Source: Chitinophagales bacterium
GTDB lineage: Bacteria; Bacteroidota; Bacteroidia; Chitinophagales; CAIODY01
Direction of reading: 5' to 3'
NCBI GenBank assembly: GCA_947449695.1
Contig: CANFST010000022.1
Coordinates: forward strand, 1 to 42,328
Length of the DNA stretch: 42,328 nt
Position 1 is the first letter of the stretch. Each line of letters begins with the position of its first letter. Shown in pieces: positions 35,199-42,328 of this stretch. The notes beneath the pieces are model-generated. The model was not told the DNA's origin. It searched no databases and was given only the letters and a program-made list of their open reading frames with translations. A program made the translations under genes and the position numbers.

Positions 35199-36842
35199 AT
35201 GAAAAGAATTTTAATCACAATCGTCTTGAATGTATTGGCAATACAGGCTTTTTCACAATCGTTTAATACAGTAACAACTTATTATGATTGGGGAAAAACG
35301 AAAATCCACGAAGTGTATCAAGTTATTTCGGGAACGCCAACAAAACATGGTCTTTACAAAAAGTATGATGAAGATGGATTTTTGATTGAAGAAACAATGA
35401 TGGCGAATGGGCAACTAAATGGAGTATCAAAAACATTCTATGCAGGTGGTGAAGAAAATGGAAAAGTTGGAAGTATCGAAACTTATAAGAATGGTATAAA
35501 GGATGGTTTGTTTGAGAATTATGAATACAAAGATGGAATCAAAAGAACTCCCAAAACACAGATATACAAAGATGGTGAGGTTGTAAAAGAAACTTTCAGA
35601 AATGAAAAGGATGAAATAATAAAAGTTGGGGATGTCAATGGAATAAATTACGCACTTTATAAAAATGGACAAAAAGAATATCAATTCGTTTTAAGCAATG
35701 GCGTTGCAAATAGTGAAAGCATTGGTTACTATCCAAATGGTAAAGTAAAAAAGAAAGGCTCGTTTTTAAATAACAAAGAAGTTGGGAAATGGCTTGAATA
35801 CAGTGATAGTGGCGTTGTTATAAAAGAAACAGAATACAATGATGGGGTTGCAGTTATTGAAAAATATTTCCTTTCAGATGGCAGTGGTGGTGTTATAAAA
35901 GATGTGAAAAACAATGATGGTTTATACACAGAAACTACTTATCAAAATGGTAAAATCTATTCTGTTGCAGAAAAAATTTATGGGCAAGAAAAAGGGTCTT
36001 ACGAAAAGAAAATGATTTTTAATGGCAAGTACACTGAATTTTATCCCGATGGAAAAATCAAACAAGATGGCGTTTATGAACTGAATTTTAAAAATGGGAT
36101 TTGGAAAAAATATATTCAAAGTGGCTCTACACTTGAATCGTTAGAATACAATGATGGTAAATTAGATGGTAAGTGTACTTACTATTTCCCAAATGGCAAC
36201 AAACATATTGAAGGTGATTACAAAAAGGGCGAATCATACGGAGCATTAAAAACGTATTATCAAAGTGGAAAGGATTCATCAATATGGAATAGCAGCAATG
36301 CTCAATTTGTTTCATTCTCTATGAATGGTGATACACTTGAAAAAGGTAAAATTTATGATGGTAAAAAGTCTGGACATTGGGTAATTTATAAAAACGGTCA
36401 AGCTGCATCCTTTAAAACTTATAACGATGGTTTACTTATTTCTTCTGTTACAAATGAAGATATTGAGGGGGAAAAAATGAAGGATAGAATACCAGATTTA
36501 ATCGTGAAAATATTTGGTGTAAATCTTTCTACTGACAATCACATTGATGGAATGGTGGATTCTATTGAACATCTTTATAAAACTCGTTCTATTTTATCAG
36601 ATGAAATCATCGTTTATAAAAAGAAACATTTGTACAACGCCTATTGTGTTCTGAAATCATCATTGAAGCAATCAATTGAAAGCAAATCATCTTCAATTAA
36701 GGAAAAACACGAAAGCTGTAATAGACTGATTAATTTGTGTAACAAGATGAAAGAAATGCTAAATTCTAATACTTCCGAAATTGAAAAGCAATTAAAAAAT
36801 GAGGATAATCCCGAAAAAATAGCATCGCTGTTTGGTGTTTAG
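35199..36842 (+). CDS. Secreted MORN-repeat (YwqK-like) protein
   Basis: A 547-residue protein with a signal peptide (MKRILITIVLNVLAIQAFSQ). From about 45 to 420 it is built of MORN_2-type repeats (YxDGxxxGxWxxYxxxG, e.g. YPNGKVKKKGSFLNNKEVGKWLEY and YNDGKLDGKCTYYFPNG). A charged helical tail (about 430-547) ends it. Database annotations often call such proteins YwqK-family antitoxins, but export and a lack of a toxin partner make that doubtful. It is a transposon passenger, divergent from the XRE regulator. Confidence 0.8.
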   Translation: MKRILITIVLNVLAIQAFSQSFNTVTTYYDWGKTKIHEVYQVISGTPTKHGLYKKYDEDGFLIEETMMANGQLNGVSKTFYAGGEENGKVGSIETYKNGIKDGLFENYEYKDGIKRTPKTQIYKDGEVVKETFRNEKDEIIKVGDVNGINYALYKNGQKEYQFVLSNGVANSESIGYYPNGKVKKKGSFLNNKEVGKWLEYSDSGVVIKETEYNDGVAVIEKYFLSDGSGGVIKDVKNNDGLYTETTYQNGKIYSVAEKIYGQEKGSYEKKMIFNGKYTEFYPDGKIKQDGVYELNFKNGIWKKYIQSGSTLESLEYNDGKLDGKCTYYFPNGNKHIEGDYKKGESYGALKTYYQSGKDSSIWNSSNAQFVSFSMNGDTLEKGKIYDGKKSGHWVIYKNGQAASFKTYNDGLLISSVTNEDIEGEKMKDRIPDLIVKIFGVNLSTDNHIDGMVDSIEHLYKTRSILSDEIIVYKKKHLYNAYCVLKSSLKQSIESKSSSIKEKHESCNRLINLCNKMKEMLNSNTSEIEKQLKNEDNPEKIASLFGV

Positions 36843-36917
36843 TTTTTATTAACAATTAATGTTGCTTTCAACCCTGTTTTAGGAGAAACCGAAATGGATT
36901 TGACCCCTATGATATAA

Positions 36918-37769
36918 ATGGGAAAAGAATCCATTTATGAATATTTGATGACTGCTTCTGATGATGTGTGCTTGGAATTTATATTTCTACGTAAACATAA
37001 AAAGAATAACTCCGTTTGTGAAAAATGTGCGAAGCAAACAAAATATTATCGTGTCAAAAATAGAAAATGTTATGAATGCGGAAATTGCGGCTATCAGATA
37101 TATCCGTTGAAAGGTACAGTTATGCAAGGCACGAAATTATTATTGCGTAAATGGTTTTTTGCTATGAATGAATTTGATAAATCCAAAAATGGAGTTTCTG
37201 CAAAAGAATTGGAACGAAGATTAAATGTAACCTACAAAGTAGCTTGGGCAATAGCCAACAAAATAAGAAATTCGATGAGTGATGGTTGCCAAAAATTTGA
37301 TGGAATTGTTGAAGTTGATGAAAGCTATATTGGTGGAAAGAAGCAAAAGAAAAATCACCCTTTCGTGAACAAGAAAACAATATTCGGGATGGTGGAACGA
37401 AAAGGAGATGTTAGAACATGGCATGTTGAACATCGTGATAAGAAAACAATATTTCCGTTAATCAGAGCCAATATTGAAAAGGGTTCAACAATTTACAGCG
37501 ATGAACACCCTATGTATTCAACGCTCAATAGGATTGGATTTAATCATGATTTTATTAAGCACAATAACTACAAATGGGCTAATGGTGCTGTTTGCACAAA
37601 TACAATCGAAGCATTTTGGTCATTGTTAAAACGAGGTATTCGTGGCACTTACATTCACGTGAGTAAGAAATGGATGCAATCGTACCTTGATGAATTTTCA
37701 TTTAGATACAACAGAAGAAATTGCAGCAACAAAGTGTTCAATGATTTGGTGGAGAACCTGTTTAATTAA
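36918..37769 (+). CDS. IS1595-family (ISXO2-like) transposase, copy 1
   Basis: A 283-residue transposase. The N-terminal zinc ribbon CEKC...CYECGNCG (about 34-60) precedes an HTH-like region (SAKELERRLNVTYKVAWAIANKIR) and a DDE-type domain: VEVDESYIGG, IYSDEHPMY and NTIEAFWSLLK supply the acidic residues. All catalytic positions appear intact. Its stop overlaps the 3' end of the opposing 77-aa gene by 4 bases. It is a distant paralogue of the second transposase, not a duplicate. Confidence 0.93.
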   Translation: MGKESIYEYLMTASDDVCLEFIFLRKHKKNNSVCEKCAKQTKYYRVKNRKCYECGNCGYQIYPLKGTVMQGTKLLLRKWFFAMNEFDKSKNGVSAKELERRLNVTYKVAWAIANKIRNSMSDGCQKFDGIVEVDESYIGGKKQKKNHPFVNKKTIFGMVERKGDVRTWHVEHRDKKTIFPLIRANIEKGSTIYSDEHPMYSTLNRIGFNHDFIKHNNYKWANGAVCTNTIEAFWSLLKRGIRGTYIHVSKKWMQSYLDEFSFRYNRRNCSNKVFNDLVENLFN

Positions 37770-37999
37770 AATATCCCCAATCCCTTACTCATAAACCAAA
37801 CATGCCTTCTGATGGCAATTTCGGGTTCAACATTTTCTTTTGGATTTGCCTCATATTCTTTTCTAAAGGATTCTTTGTGAAGTTCCAATTCACGTTTATC
37901 TTCTTCGCTAATATTTTTCATCGCTTCATCATAATATTTTGAAGCACGAACATCAAATTCGTCTAATTCTTCTTTTCCAATCATTTTCTTTCTTGACAT
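37766..37999 (-). CDS. Hypothetical protein between the two transposases, 77 aa
   Basis: A 77-residue, highly charged helical protein (GKEELDEFDVRASKYYDEAMKNISEEDKRELELHKESF) with a C-terminal RRHVWFMSKGLGIF. Unknown family. The direct repeat TGACATGACA at its start codon (37,994-38,003) and at 38,028-38,037 could be an operator shared with transposase 2. Confidence 0.55.
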   Translation of the reverse strand: MSRKKMIGKEELDEFDVRASKYYDEAMKNISEEDKRELELHKESFRKEYEANPKENVEPEIAIRRHVWFMSKGLGIF

Positions 38000-38109
38000 G
38001 ACAAACTTTTGATTTCATTATACAGGCTGACATGACAGGGTTTCATGCGAATGTATTTTTAAAGGCGTGGCACGAGCCTTGTAAAATTTATGTTAAAGAC
38101 CTGTAAAGC

Positions 38110-38952
38110 ATGACCTACAAAGACTTTCAAAAGAAATTCCCCGATGAAAATATTTGCCTCGAATACATTTTCCAACACAAATTCAGCAACACAAAAGAAT
38201 GCCCATCTTGTAAAAAGAAGTTCAAGTATTACAGAGTAAAATCGAGAAAATCGTATGAATGTGGTGAATGCAGTCATCAAATTTATCCAATGAAAGGAAC
38301 AATATTTGAAGATTCTACAACAGCATTATGTTCTTGGTTCTTTACCATCTATTTGTTTTCCGTTTCAAAAAACGGTGTATCAGCAAAAGAAATCCAAAGG
38401 CAAATAGGTGTTACTTACAAATGTGCTTGGCGAATTGGTCATAAAATCAGAACTCTCATGAATTCGGGAACACCAACAAAATTAAATGGAATTGTTGAAG
38501 TTGATGAAACATTGATTGGTGGCAGAGTTAGCGGTGGCAAAAGAGGTTGGGGTGCTGAAAATAAAACTTGTTTGTTGGGAATGATTGAAAGAGATGGAAA
38601 GGTAAAAGTGATAACATTACCCAACAGAGAAAGGGAAACAATATTTCCGATTTTAGAAGCTAATATCGAGAAAGGAACTGTTGTAAATACTGATGAATTC
38701 AGAGTTTATAGCACACTACCAACAATTGGATTTGAACACCAAAAAGTTAATCACTCGAAGTATCAATGGAAAAACGGAGATGCTTATACTAATTCGATTG
38801 AGGGCTATTGGTCAAACATAAAGAAATCAATTTTTGGTACTCACACTTTTGTAAGTCCGAAGCATTTACCAAAATATCTTGGCGAATTTGATTTCAGACA
38901 CAACCACAGAAAGGGTTTTGTGATGTTCGATGAAATAATGAAGAAAATTTAA
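38110..38952 (+). CDS. IS1595-family (ISXO2-like) transposase, copy 2
   Basis: A 280-residue protein with the same plan as copy 1: zinc ribbon CPSC...SYECGECS, HTH-like SAKEIQRQIGVTYKCAWRIGHKIR, then VEVDETLIGG, VNTDEFRVYS and NSIEGYWSNIKK. It lacks the GKKQKK insertion-like loop of copy 1 and has a Gly-rich loop (GGRVSGGKRGWG). Intact catalytic residues. Only partly similar to copy 1, so the two have separate histories. Confidence 0.93.
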   Translation: MTYKDFQKKFPDENICLEYIFQHKFSNTKECPSCKKKFKYYRVKSRKSYECGECSHQIYPMKGTIFEDSTTALCSWFFTIYLFSVSKNGVSAKEIQRQIGVTYKCAWRIGHKIRTLMNSGTPTKLNGIVEVDETLIGGRVSGGKRGWGAENKTCLLGMIERDGKVKVITLPNRERETIFPILEANIEKGTVVNTDEFRVYSTLPTIGFEHQKVNHSKYQWKNGDAYTNSIEGYWSNIKKSIFGTHTFVSPKHLPKYLGEFDFRHNHRKGFVMFDEIMKKI

Positions 38953-39003
38953 TCTTCTTCGTTCCTCAAAACTATCTACTTTTGATATTGAAATAAATAT
39001 TTC

Positions 39004-39549
39004 ATGAACACAGAGCCAACAGAATTTTTAAATGATGAACAAGTAGATAAATTAAAGGAAGCTGATGCGAAATTTATTTTTGACCAAGCCGAAAAGCAGT
39101 TGAAAGATGTTTTGGAAACAAGTTCTGTCATTGTTTCAAGAACAGCAACACTGATAACCATAACAATCGGCTTAACAGTAGCTTTATTGGGGTTTGTATT
39201 TAATAGAATGAATGCAAATTCCTTCTGCGACCATCAAATAATAGCAGCATCATGCGGAATAATTTATTTGTATGGTATTTGCTTCTATTTAAGAGAAAAC
39301 ATTAAAGGTCATGAATATGCTACAATTGGTGATGAACCAAAATCATTAGGAATAGATTATTTTTTCAATGAAAAGATTAAAGATGAGCAGAGAATAATAG
39401 AGTATTATTATGCTTGTAGTGCAAATTATCAGACACGAATAAGAAATGGGAAGGAAACCAATAACAAAAGATGGGGAATTTATGACCGCTCCTTATTGCT
39501 ATTAATTTTTCTGCCTGCGTTTGTTATTGCAGTGTTTATTATCTTATGA
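39004..39549 (+). CDS. Hypothetical membrane protein, 181 aa
   Basis: A charged N-terminal helix (about 1-45, coiled-coil-like) is followed by a membrane pair (about 55-75 and 85-105), a cytoplasmic helical stretch with YYYACSANYQTRIRNGKE, and a C-terminal membrane segment (LLLLIFLPAFVIAVFIIL). I recognise no family. The arrangement resembles small membrane effectors of defence systems only in outline; no such function is claimed. Confidence 0.6.
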   Translation: MNTEPTEFLNDEQVDKLKEADAKFIFDQAEKQLKDVLETSSVIVSRTATLITITIGLTVALLGFVFNRMNANSFCDHQIIAASCGIIYLYGICFYLRENIKGHEYATIGDEPKSLGIDYFFNEKIKDEQRIIEYYYACSANYQTRIRNGKETNNKRWGIYDRSLLLLIFLPAFVIAVFIIL

Positions 39550-39553
39550 AAGC

Positions 39554-39730
39554 TTACTCACTTTTCTTAACTACAATACTATCTTGAGTAGTATTTGGAC
39601 TATCTCTGTTTACTGGCTTAATAACATTCTTATTAGCCGCCAATTCCTCTCTTGATGAACGTTGCGATTCAGAAATCAGATTCTCTTTTACTACTACTTT
39701 TTCTTGTGGAATCTTTTTATCTTTTGACAT
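39554..39730 (-). CDS. Small hydrophilic protein, 58 aa
   Basis: Reverse ATG at 39,730 gives a 58-codon frame starting MSKDKKIPQEKVVVKENLI. It is Ser/Lys/Asn-rich, with no hydrophobic segment, probably disordered. It ends 4 bases from the stop of the 181-aa membrane gene. The frame is below the size where I would trust it alone; a good A/T-rich promoter region precedes it. Confidence 0.4.
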   Translation of the reverse strand: MSKDKKIPQEKVVVKENLISESQRSSREELAANKNVIKPVNRDSPNTTQDSIVVKKSE

Positions 39731-39951
39731 AATGCAATTACTTTTTTATGAAACAAAGATAGAGTTATTTCATCAAATCTCAATCAAGCTTATCTGTCAA
39801 TACTGTATTTCTTTTTGGCAGAAATCATAGAATGATACTGACAGAATCGGAGAATAAAATACCATTTTTGTATGTGGGAAAGACAATATGTCTAAATAAC
39901 CGTTATTGGCATTTTAATTGGTAAATTCGGAACAACAAAAACACAATAACA

Positions 39952-40470
39952 ATGGCATTAGATAACTTTTTAAAAAAGGAAAACCAAAAAGCAGAAGAAG
40001 CTATTCAAAAGCAGAAGGAATGGCAAGAAAAAGTAACAAAAGAAGAAGCGGAATTTAAAACTCTTGCCAAAGATAAATTCACCAATGTAATTCGACCAAC
40101 ATTGAATAATTTATCTAAAACATTTAATGCCAACGATTATAAGTCAACATTAACACAAGATGTCCGTAAGATTAGTTATATGGATAGGGCTTCTGCACAA
40201 ATTTGTGTTTTCTTCCAAAATAATCACTACCAGTTTGATTTTATTTCTACAATAAGTAAAACAATAGAGGTTATTTTATACCACACCAAAAATGTAGGTA
40301 AATTTAATGTGCAAATGCAGCAAATTCCTTCTGTGAAAGAGCAGCATATTGCTGTATTTCATAAATTGGAAAATGTAACAGCAGAAAATATTGAAGCAAT
40401 AATTGAAGAATTACTAAAGCATGTAACAGAAAAAAAAGATATTGGTGTGTTTGTGTCAAAGAATTTTTAA
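39952..40470 (+). CDS. Hypothetical cargo protein, 172 aa
   Basis: The N-terminal 50 residues form a charged coiled coil (KKENQKAEEAIQKQKEWQEKVTKEEAEFK); the rest looks like an alpha/beta domain (DRASAQICVFFQNNHYQFDFISTISKTIEVILYHT). No signal peptide. Unknown family. It overlaps the opposing 161-aa gene by 15 bases at the 3' ends. Confidence 0.6.
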   Translation: MALDNFLKKENQKAEEAIQKQKEWQEKVTKEEAEFKTLAKDKFTNVIRPTLNNLSKTFNANDYKSTLTQDVRKISYMDRASAQICVFFQNNHYQFDFISTISKTIEVILYHTKNVGKFNVQMQQIPSVKEQHIAVFHKLENVTAENIEAIIEELLKHVTEKKDIGVFVSKNF

Positions 40471-40941
40471 AGAATTTTTCAAAATCAGTTCAACAACCTG
40501 CTTTTTATTTTCAAATTCAGTTTTACTGATTAAATCAAACAATATCTTTTGACTTTCTCTTTTGAATAACGCAAATTTCTTTTTGCTTATGAAATAGAAA
40601 CTCTTGGTTCTCTTATCCAGTCTGTGTTTGTAGATTATTCCTTGATACTTTGGGATTCCTCCTTTTTTCACTGAATAAACGTACCAACTCGTGGCATATA
40701 CAACATCAATTTCTTGCGGTACTATCAAATCATTCATAAATGATGTTGTCATTTCCGAAGCACTTCTAAATTTTGCTTTCCTCTTCTTTTCCTTTTTAAA
40801 ATATTTTAGCGCATCGTTTTCATTTGATGTCAATGGAAATAAAATAAGATTGTGATGATTGAGTTTTCCGAGATTGATTCTGTCATTGAAATAAAATTTT
40901 TGGAGCATTGGTATTAACGCTTCGTTGAATTGTAGTAACAT
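40456..40941 (-). CDS. Hypothetical cargo protein, 161 aa
   Basis: ATG 40,941 is chosen; the longer frame opens with TTG inside the gene upstream. The product is basic, with a central strand-rich stretch (IDVVYATSWYVYSVKKGGIPKYQGIIYKH) and helical C-terminus. Third gene of a three-gene reverse-strand operon, starting 2 bases after the previous stop. No family recognised. Confidence 0.6.
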   Translation of the reverse strand: MLLQFNEALIPMLQKFYFNDRINLGKLNHHNLILFPLTSNENDALKYFKKEKKRKAKFRSASEMTTSFMNDLIVPQEIDVVYATSWYVYSVKKGGIPKYQGIIYKHRLDKRTKSFYFISKKKFALFKRESQKILFDLISKTEFENKKQVVELILKNSLKIL

Positions 40942-40943
40942 TC

Positions 40944-41162
40944 TTAAAGCATGAAACAATTTGATTTAAAAATCGATGTGTATTTCTCTTCGTATGTTTT
41001 ACCAAAATCATTGGTTTTGTGAAAGTCAATGATTTTTTCATTTGCCTTATACACCAATGTGTAATGGATTCCATTACCATCACCAATCATTATTTTCTCT
41101 TTGCCTTTTGAATCACCGTATGCGAAGAATAATTTTTCGAGAATTGATATTTCGTTATTCAT
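40944..41162 (-). CDS. Hypothetical cargo protein, 72 aa
   Basis: ATG 41,162 is preferred over an upstream TTG. The small protein has strands KIMIGDGNGIHYTLVYKANEKIIDF, ending in a Cys-containing FKSNCFML. No recognised family. Middle gene of the operon. Confidence 0.5.
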   Translation of the reverse strand: MNNEISILEKLFFAYGDSKGKEKIMIGDGNGIHYTLVYKANEKIIDFHKTNDFGKTYEEKYTSIFKSNCFML

Positions 41163-41200
41163 TTGACTTTTCTGAAACAAGTCAAATAGCAAGCCAAAAC

Positions 41201-41506
41201 CTATTCTGCTTTCTTCAAATCACCATCATGCTTGAATCTTATCGCCTTTATACTTATTGATTTGAAATTGGGGTGGTTTATTAATTTTTGAAGCATCTGT
41301 TTATCCATTCTGTTGTTTGGCGCATTTTCAAATGATATTTCATAGCCTCTGTGATTCATATCAATGCTGTTATCAGCAACGATTTCAATGTTTTCTTTTT
41401 GTTTGCAGAAAAAATCATCGAGAATATTTTTCAATTCTTCGGATAGTCTATTGTTGTCAATTACTTTCGATTCGTTGGTTTTTATTGAAGTCCTTTTAAG
41501 GCTCAT
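41201..41506 (-). CDS. Hypothetical cargo protein, 101 aa
   Basis: A Lys/Asn/Glu-rich protein (NNRLSEELKNILDDFFCKQKENIEIVADNSIDMNHRGYEISF) with a C-terminal strand-helix pair. First gene of the reverse operon just inside the right inverted repeat; its promoter must lie at about 41,510-41,570. Unknown function. Confidence 0.55.
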   Translation of the reverse strand: MSLKRTSIKTNESKVIDNNRLSEELKNILDDFFCKQKENIEIVADNSIDMNHRGYEISFENAPNNRMDKQMLQKLINHPNFKSISIKAIRFKHDGDLKKAE

Positions 41507-41569
41507 TTTGTTTGATTATTCTGAATTATTTATCGGCAACTATTCAAAAATCTAACTGAAACCTTTATC

Positions 41570-41640
41570 ATTGCAGTATTATAACATTGAAAAGCCCATA
41601 GTACCATTGAACGGAAAGTTCCATGTCTTTTGGGTATAAT
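41570..41640. repeat. Right 71-bp inverted repeat of the transposon
   Basis: Perfect reverse complement of 34,259-34,329. The integrase fragment resumes at 41,639, overlapping the last two bases. Confidence 0.95.
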
Positions 41641-42328
41641 CACCTTGAACAAAGTTGTTGCATTTTTAAAAGCCAAGCACAGCAAATCTGATGTTGAATT
41701 ATCTGAAATCAATTTCAAGTTTGTAACCGATTTTGAATTTTATCTAAAGACAAATGATAATCTTCAAAACAACACAGCGATGAAGTACATTAAAAATTTC
41801 AAGAAAATTATTCGCATTGCATTTTCAAATGGCTGGATTGAAAAAGACCCATTTTATAATTTCAAGTGCAAGACCGAAGAAAAGAATCGTGATTTTTTAA
41901 CGATGGAAGAAATAGAGCTCTTAAAAGAAAAGGAATTTTCAATTCCACGATTAGCAGAGGTTCGTGATATTTTCCTTTTTGCTTGTTACACTGGCTATGC
42001 TTATTCCGATGTTGAAAAATTAACAACCAATGATATTTCAAAAGGCATTGATGGTAATAAATGGATAATGACCAATCGTATAAAAACTGATTCACGTTCT
42101 AATGTGCCATTGCTGCCAGTTGCCGAAGAAATGATAAACAAGTATGCCAAGCATCCTGAATGTATTTACAGCAAGAAGTTATTGCCAGTTAAAAGCAATC
42201 AGAAAGTAAATGCCTATTTGAAAGAAGTGGCTGATATGTGCCAAATCAAAAAACATTTAACTTTTCATATTGCCCGACACACATTTGCAACTACCATCAC
42301 ACTCACCAATGGAGTACCTATCGAAACT
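41639..42328 (+). pseudogene. Tyrosine integrase, C-terminal (catalytic) fragment, cut by window end
   Basis: An open frame of 230 codons to the edge, with no start of its own. It encodes the core-binding domain (ITLNKVVAFLKAKH) and the catalytic domain: CYTGYAYSDVEKL, where the first catalytic Arg is replaced as in IntDOT relatives, and HIARHTFATT with His/Arg. The nucleophile Tyr would be beyond the window. It continues the fragment at 33,830-34,258, but the first five codons (ITLNK) repeat codons 138-142 of that fragment with synonymous differences. Confidence 0.85.

Larger units (their letters stand above)
34259..41640. mobile_element. 7.4-kb transposon with two IS1595-type transposases and cargo
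   Basis: Bounded by 71-bp perfect inverted repeats and inserted in a tyrosine integrase gene. It carries two complete ISXO2-like transposase genes in the same orientation (36,918-37,769 and 38,110-38,952) plus passenger genes on both strands. IS1595-family elements usually leave 8-bp target duplications. None is perfect here: with ACCC as the first base of the end, the flanks are ATAATTAT and ATAATCAC. Confidence 0.8.

Noticed and set aside
34251-41650. Perfect 8-bp target duplication around the transposon
   Set aside because: Flanks match in only five of eight bases, partly because the end sequence is itself palindromic.
41530-41718. 62-codon reverse ORF at the right repeat
   Set aside because: It is encoded mostly by the inverted repeat and runs antisense to the integrase fragment.

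Overview
The window is a low-GC chromosomal segment from a member of the Bacteroidota, probably near Chitinophagales/Sphingobacteriales. The basis is: Bacteroidota-type -7 promoter elements (TAnnTTTG) before several genes; a Bacteroidota-style BamD-omega gene pair; an Mpl ligase and a bacilliredoxin-like YtxJ; stand-alone LytTR and PepSY-like proteins; and a CTnDOT-type integrase with an Arm-binding N-terminus. No species can be named from sequence alone.

Layout. 1-8.5 kb: tRNA hydroxylase TrhO (cut by the window edge), a bacilliredoxin with a tiny lipoprotein, Mpl, an NlpC/P60 lipoprotein, and a surface-polysaccharide group (NAD-dependent epimerase, a six-SLBB Wza-like exporter, RmlC), then MurI. 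8.6-10.7 kb: cold-shock protein, DEAD-box helicase, SnoaL-like protein. 10.97-14.7 kb: a tightly packed four-gene operon of acyl carrier protein, cytochrome P450, MBOAT acyltransferase and SGNH-like membrane protein. It resembles a dlt operon in which a P450 stands where the adenylating enzyme would be, and it is the best candidate for an undescribed system. 14.8-18.6 kb: TspO, then a three-gene two-component operon. 18.7-21.2 kb: thiS-thiC behind a TPP riboswitch. 21.3-24.5 kb: a DUF349-like coiled-coil protein, BamD and RNA polymerase omega.

24.6-29 kb is a loose region of small lineage-specific genes. It contains a six-copy 41-bp tandem array with phased T-tracts and a stand-alone LytTR regulator. 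29.1-33.4 kb: a PhoR-like kinase, Ffh and a PolX-like PHP protein whose polymerase site looks dead.

From a tRNA-Lys at 33,488 onward the window enters a mobile island. A tyrosine integrase starts 270 bp past the tRNA but is split: its N-terminal part is at 33,830-34,258 and its catalytic part at 41,639-42,328. Between them lies a 7.4-kb element bounded by 71-bp perfect inverted repeats. It carries two different intact IS1595/ISXO2-type transposases and about ten passenger genes: an XRE regulator pair, a secreted MORN-repeat protein, a membrane protein and several unknowns. The two integrase pieces share a five-codon overlap that differs only at synonymous sites, so they may come from two different integrase genes.
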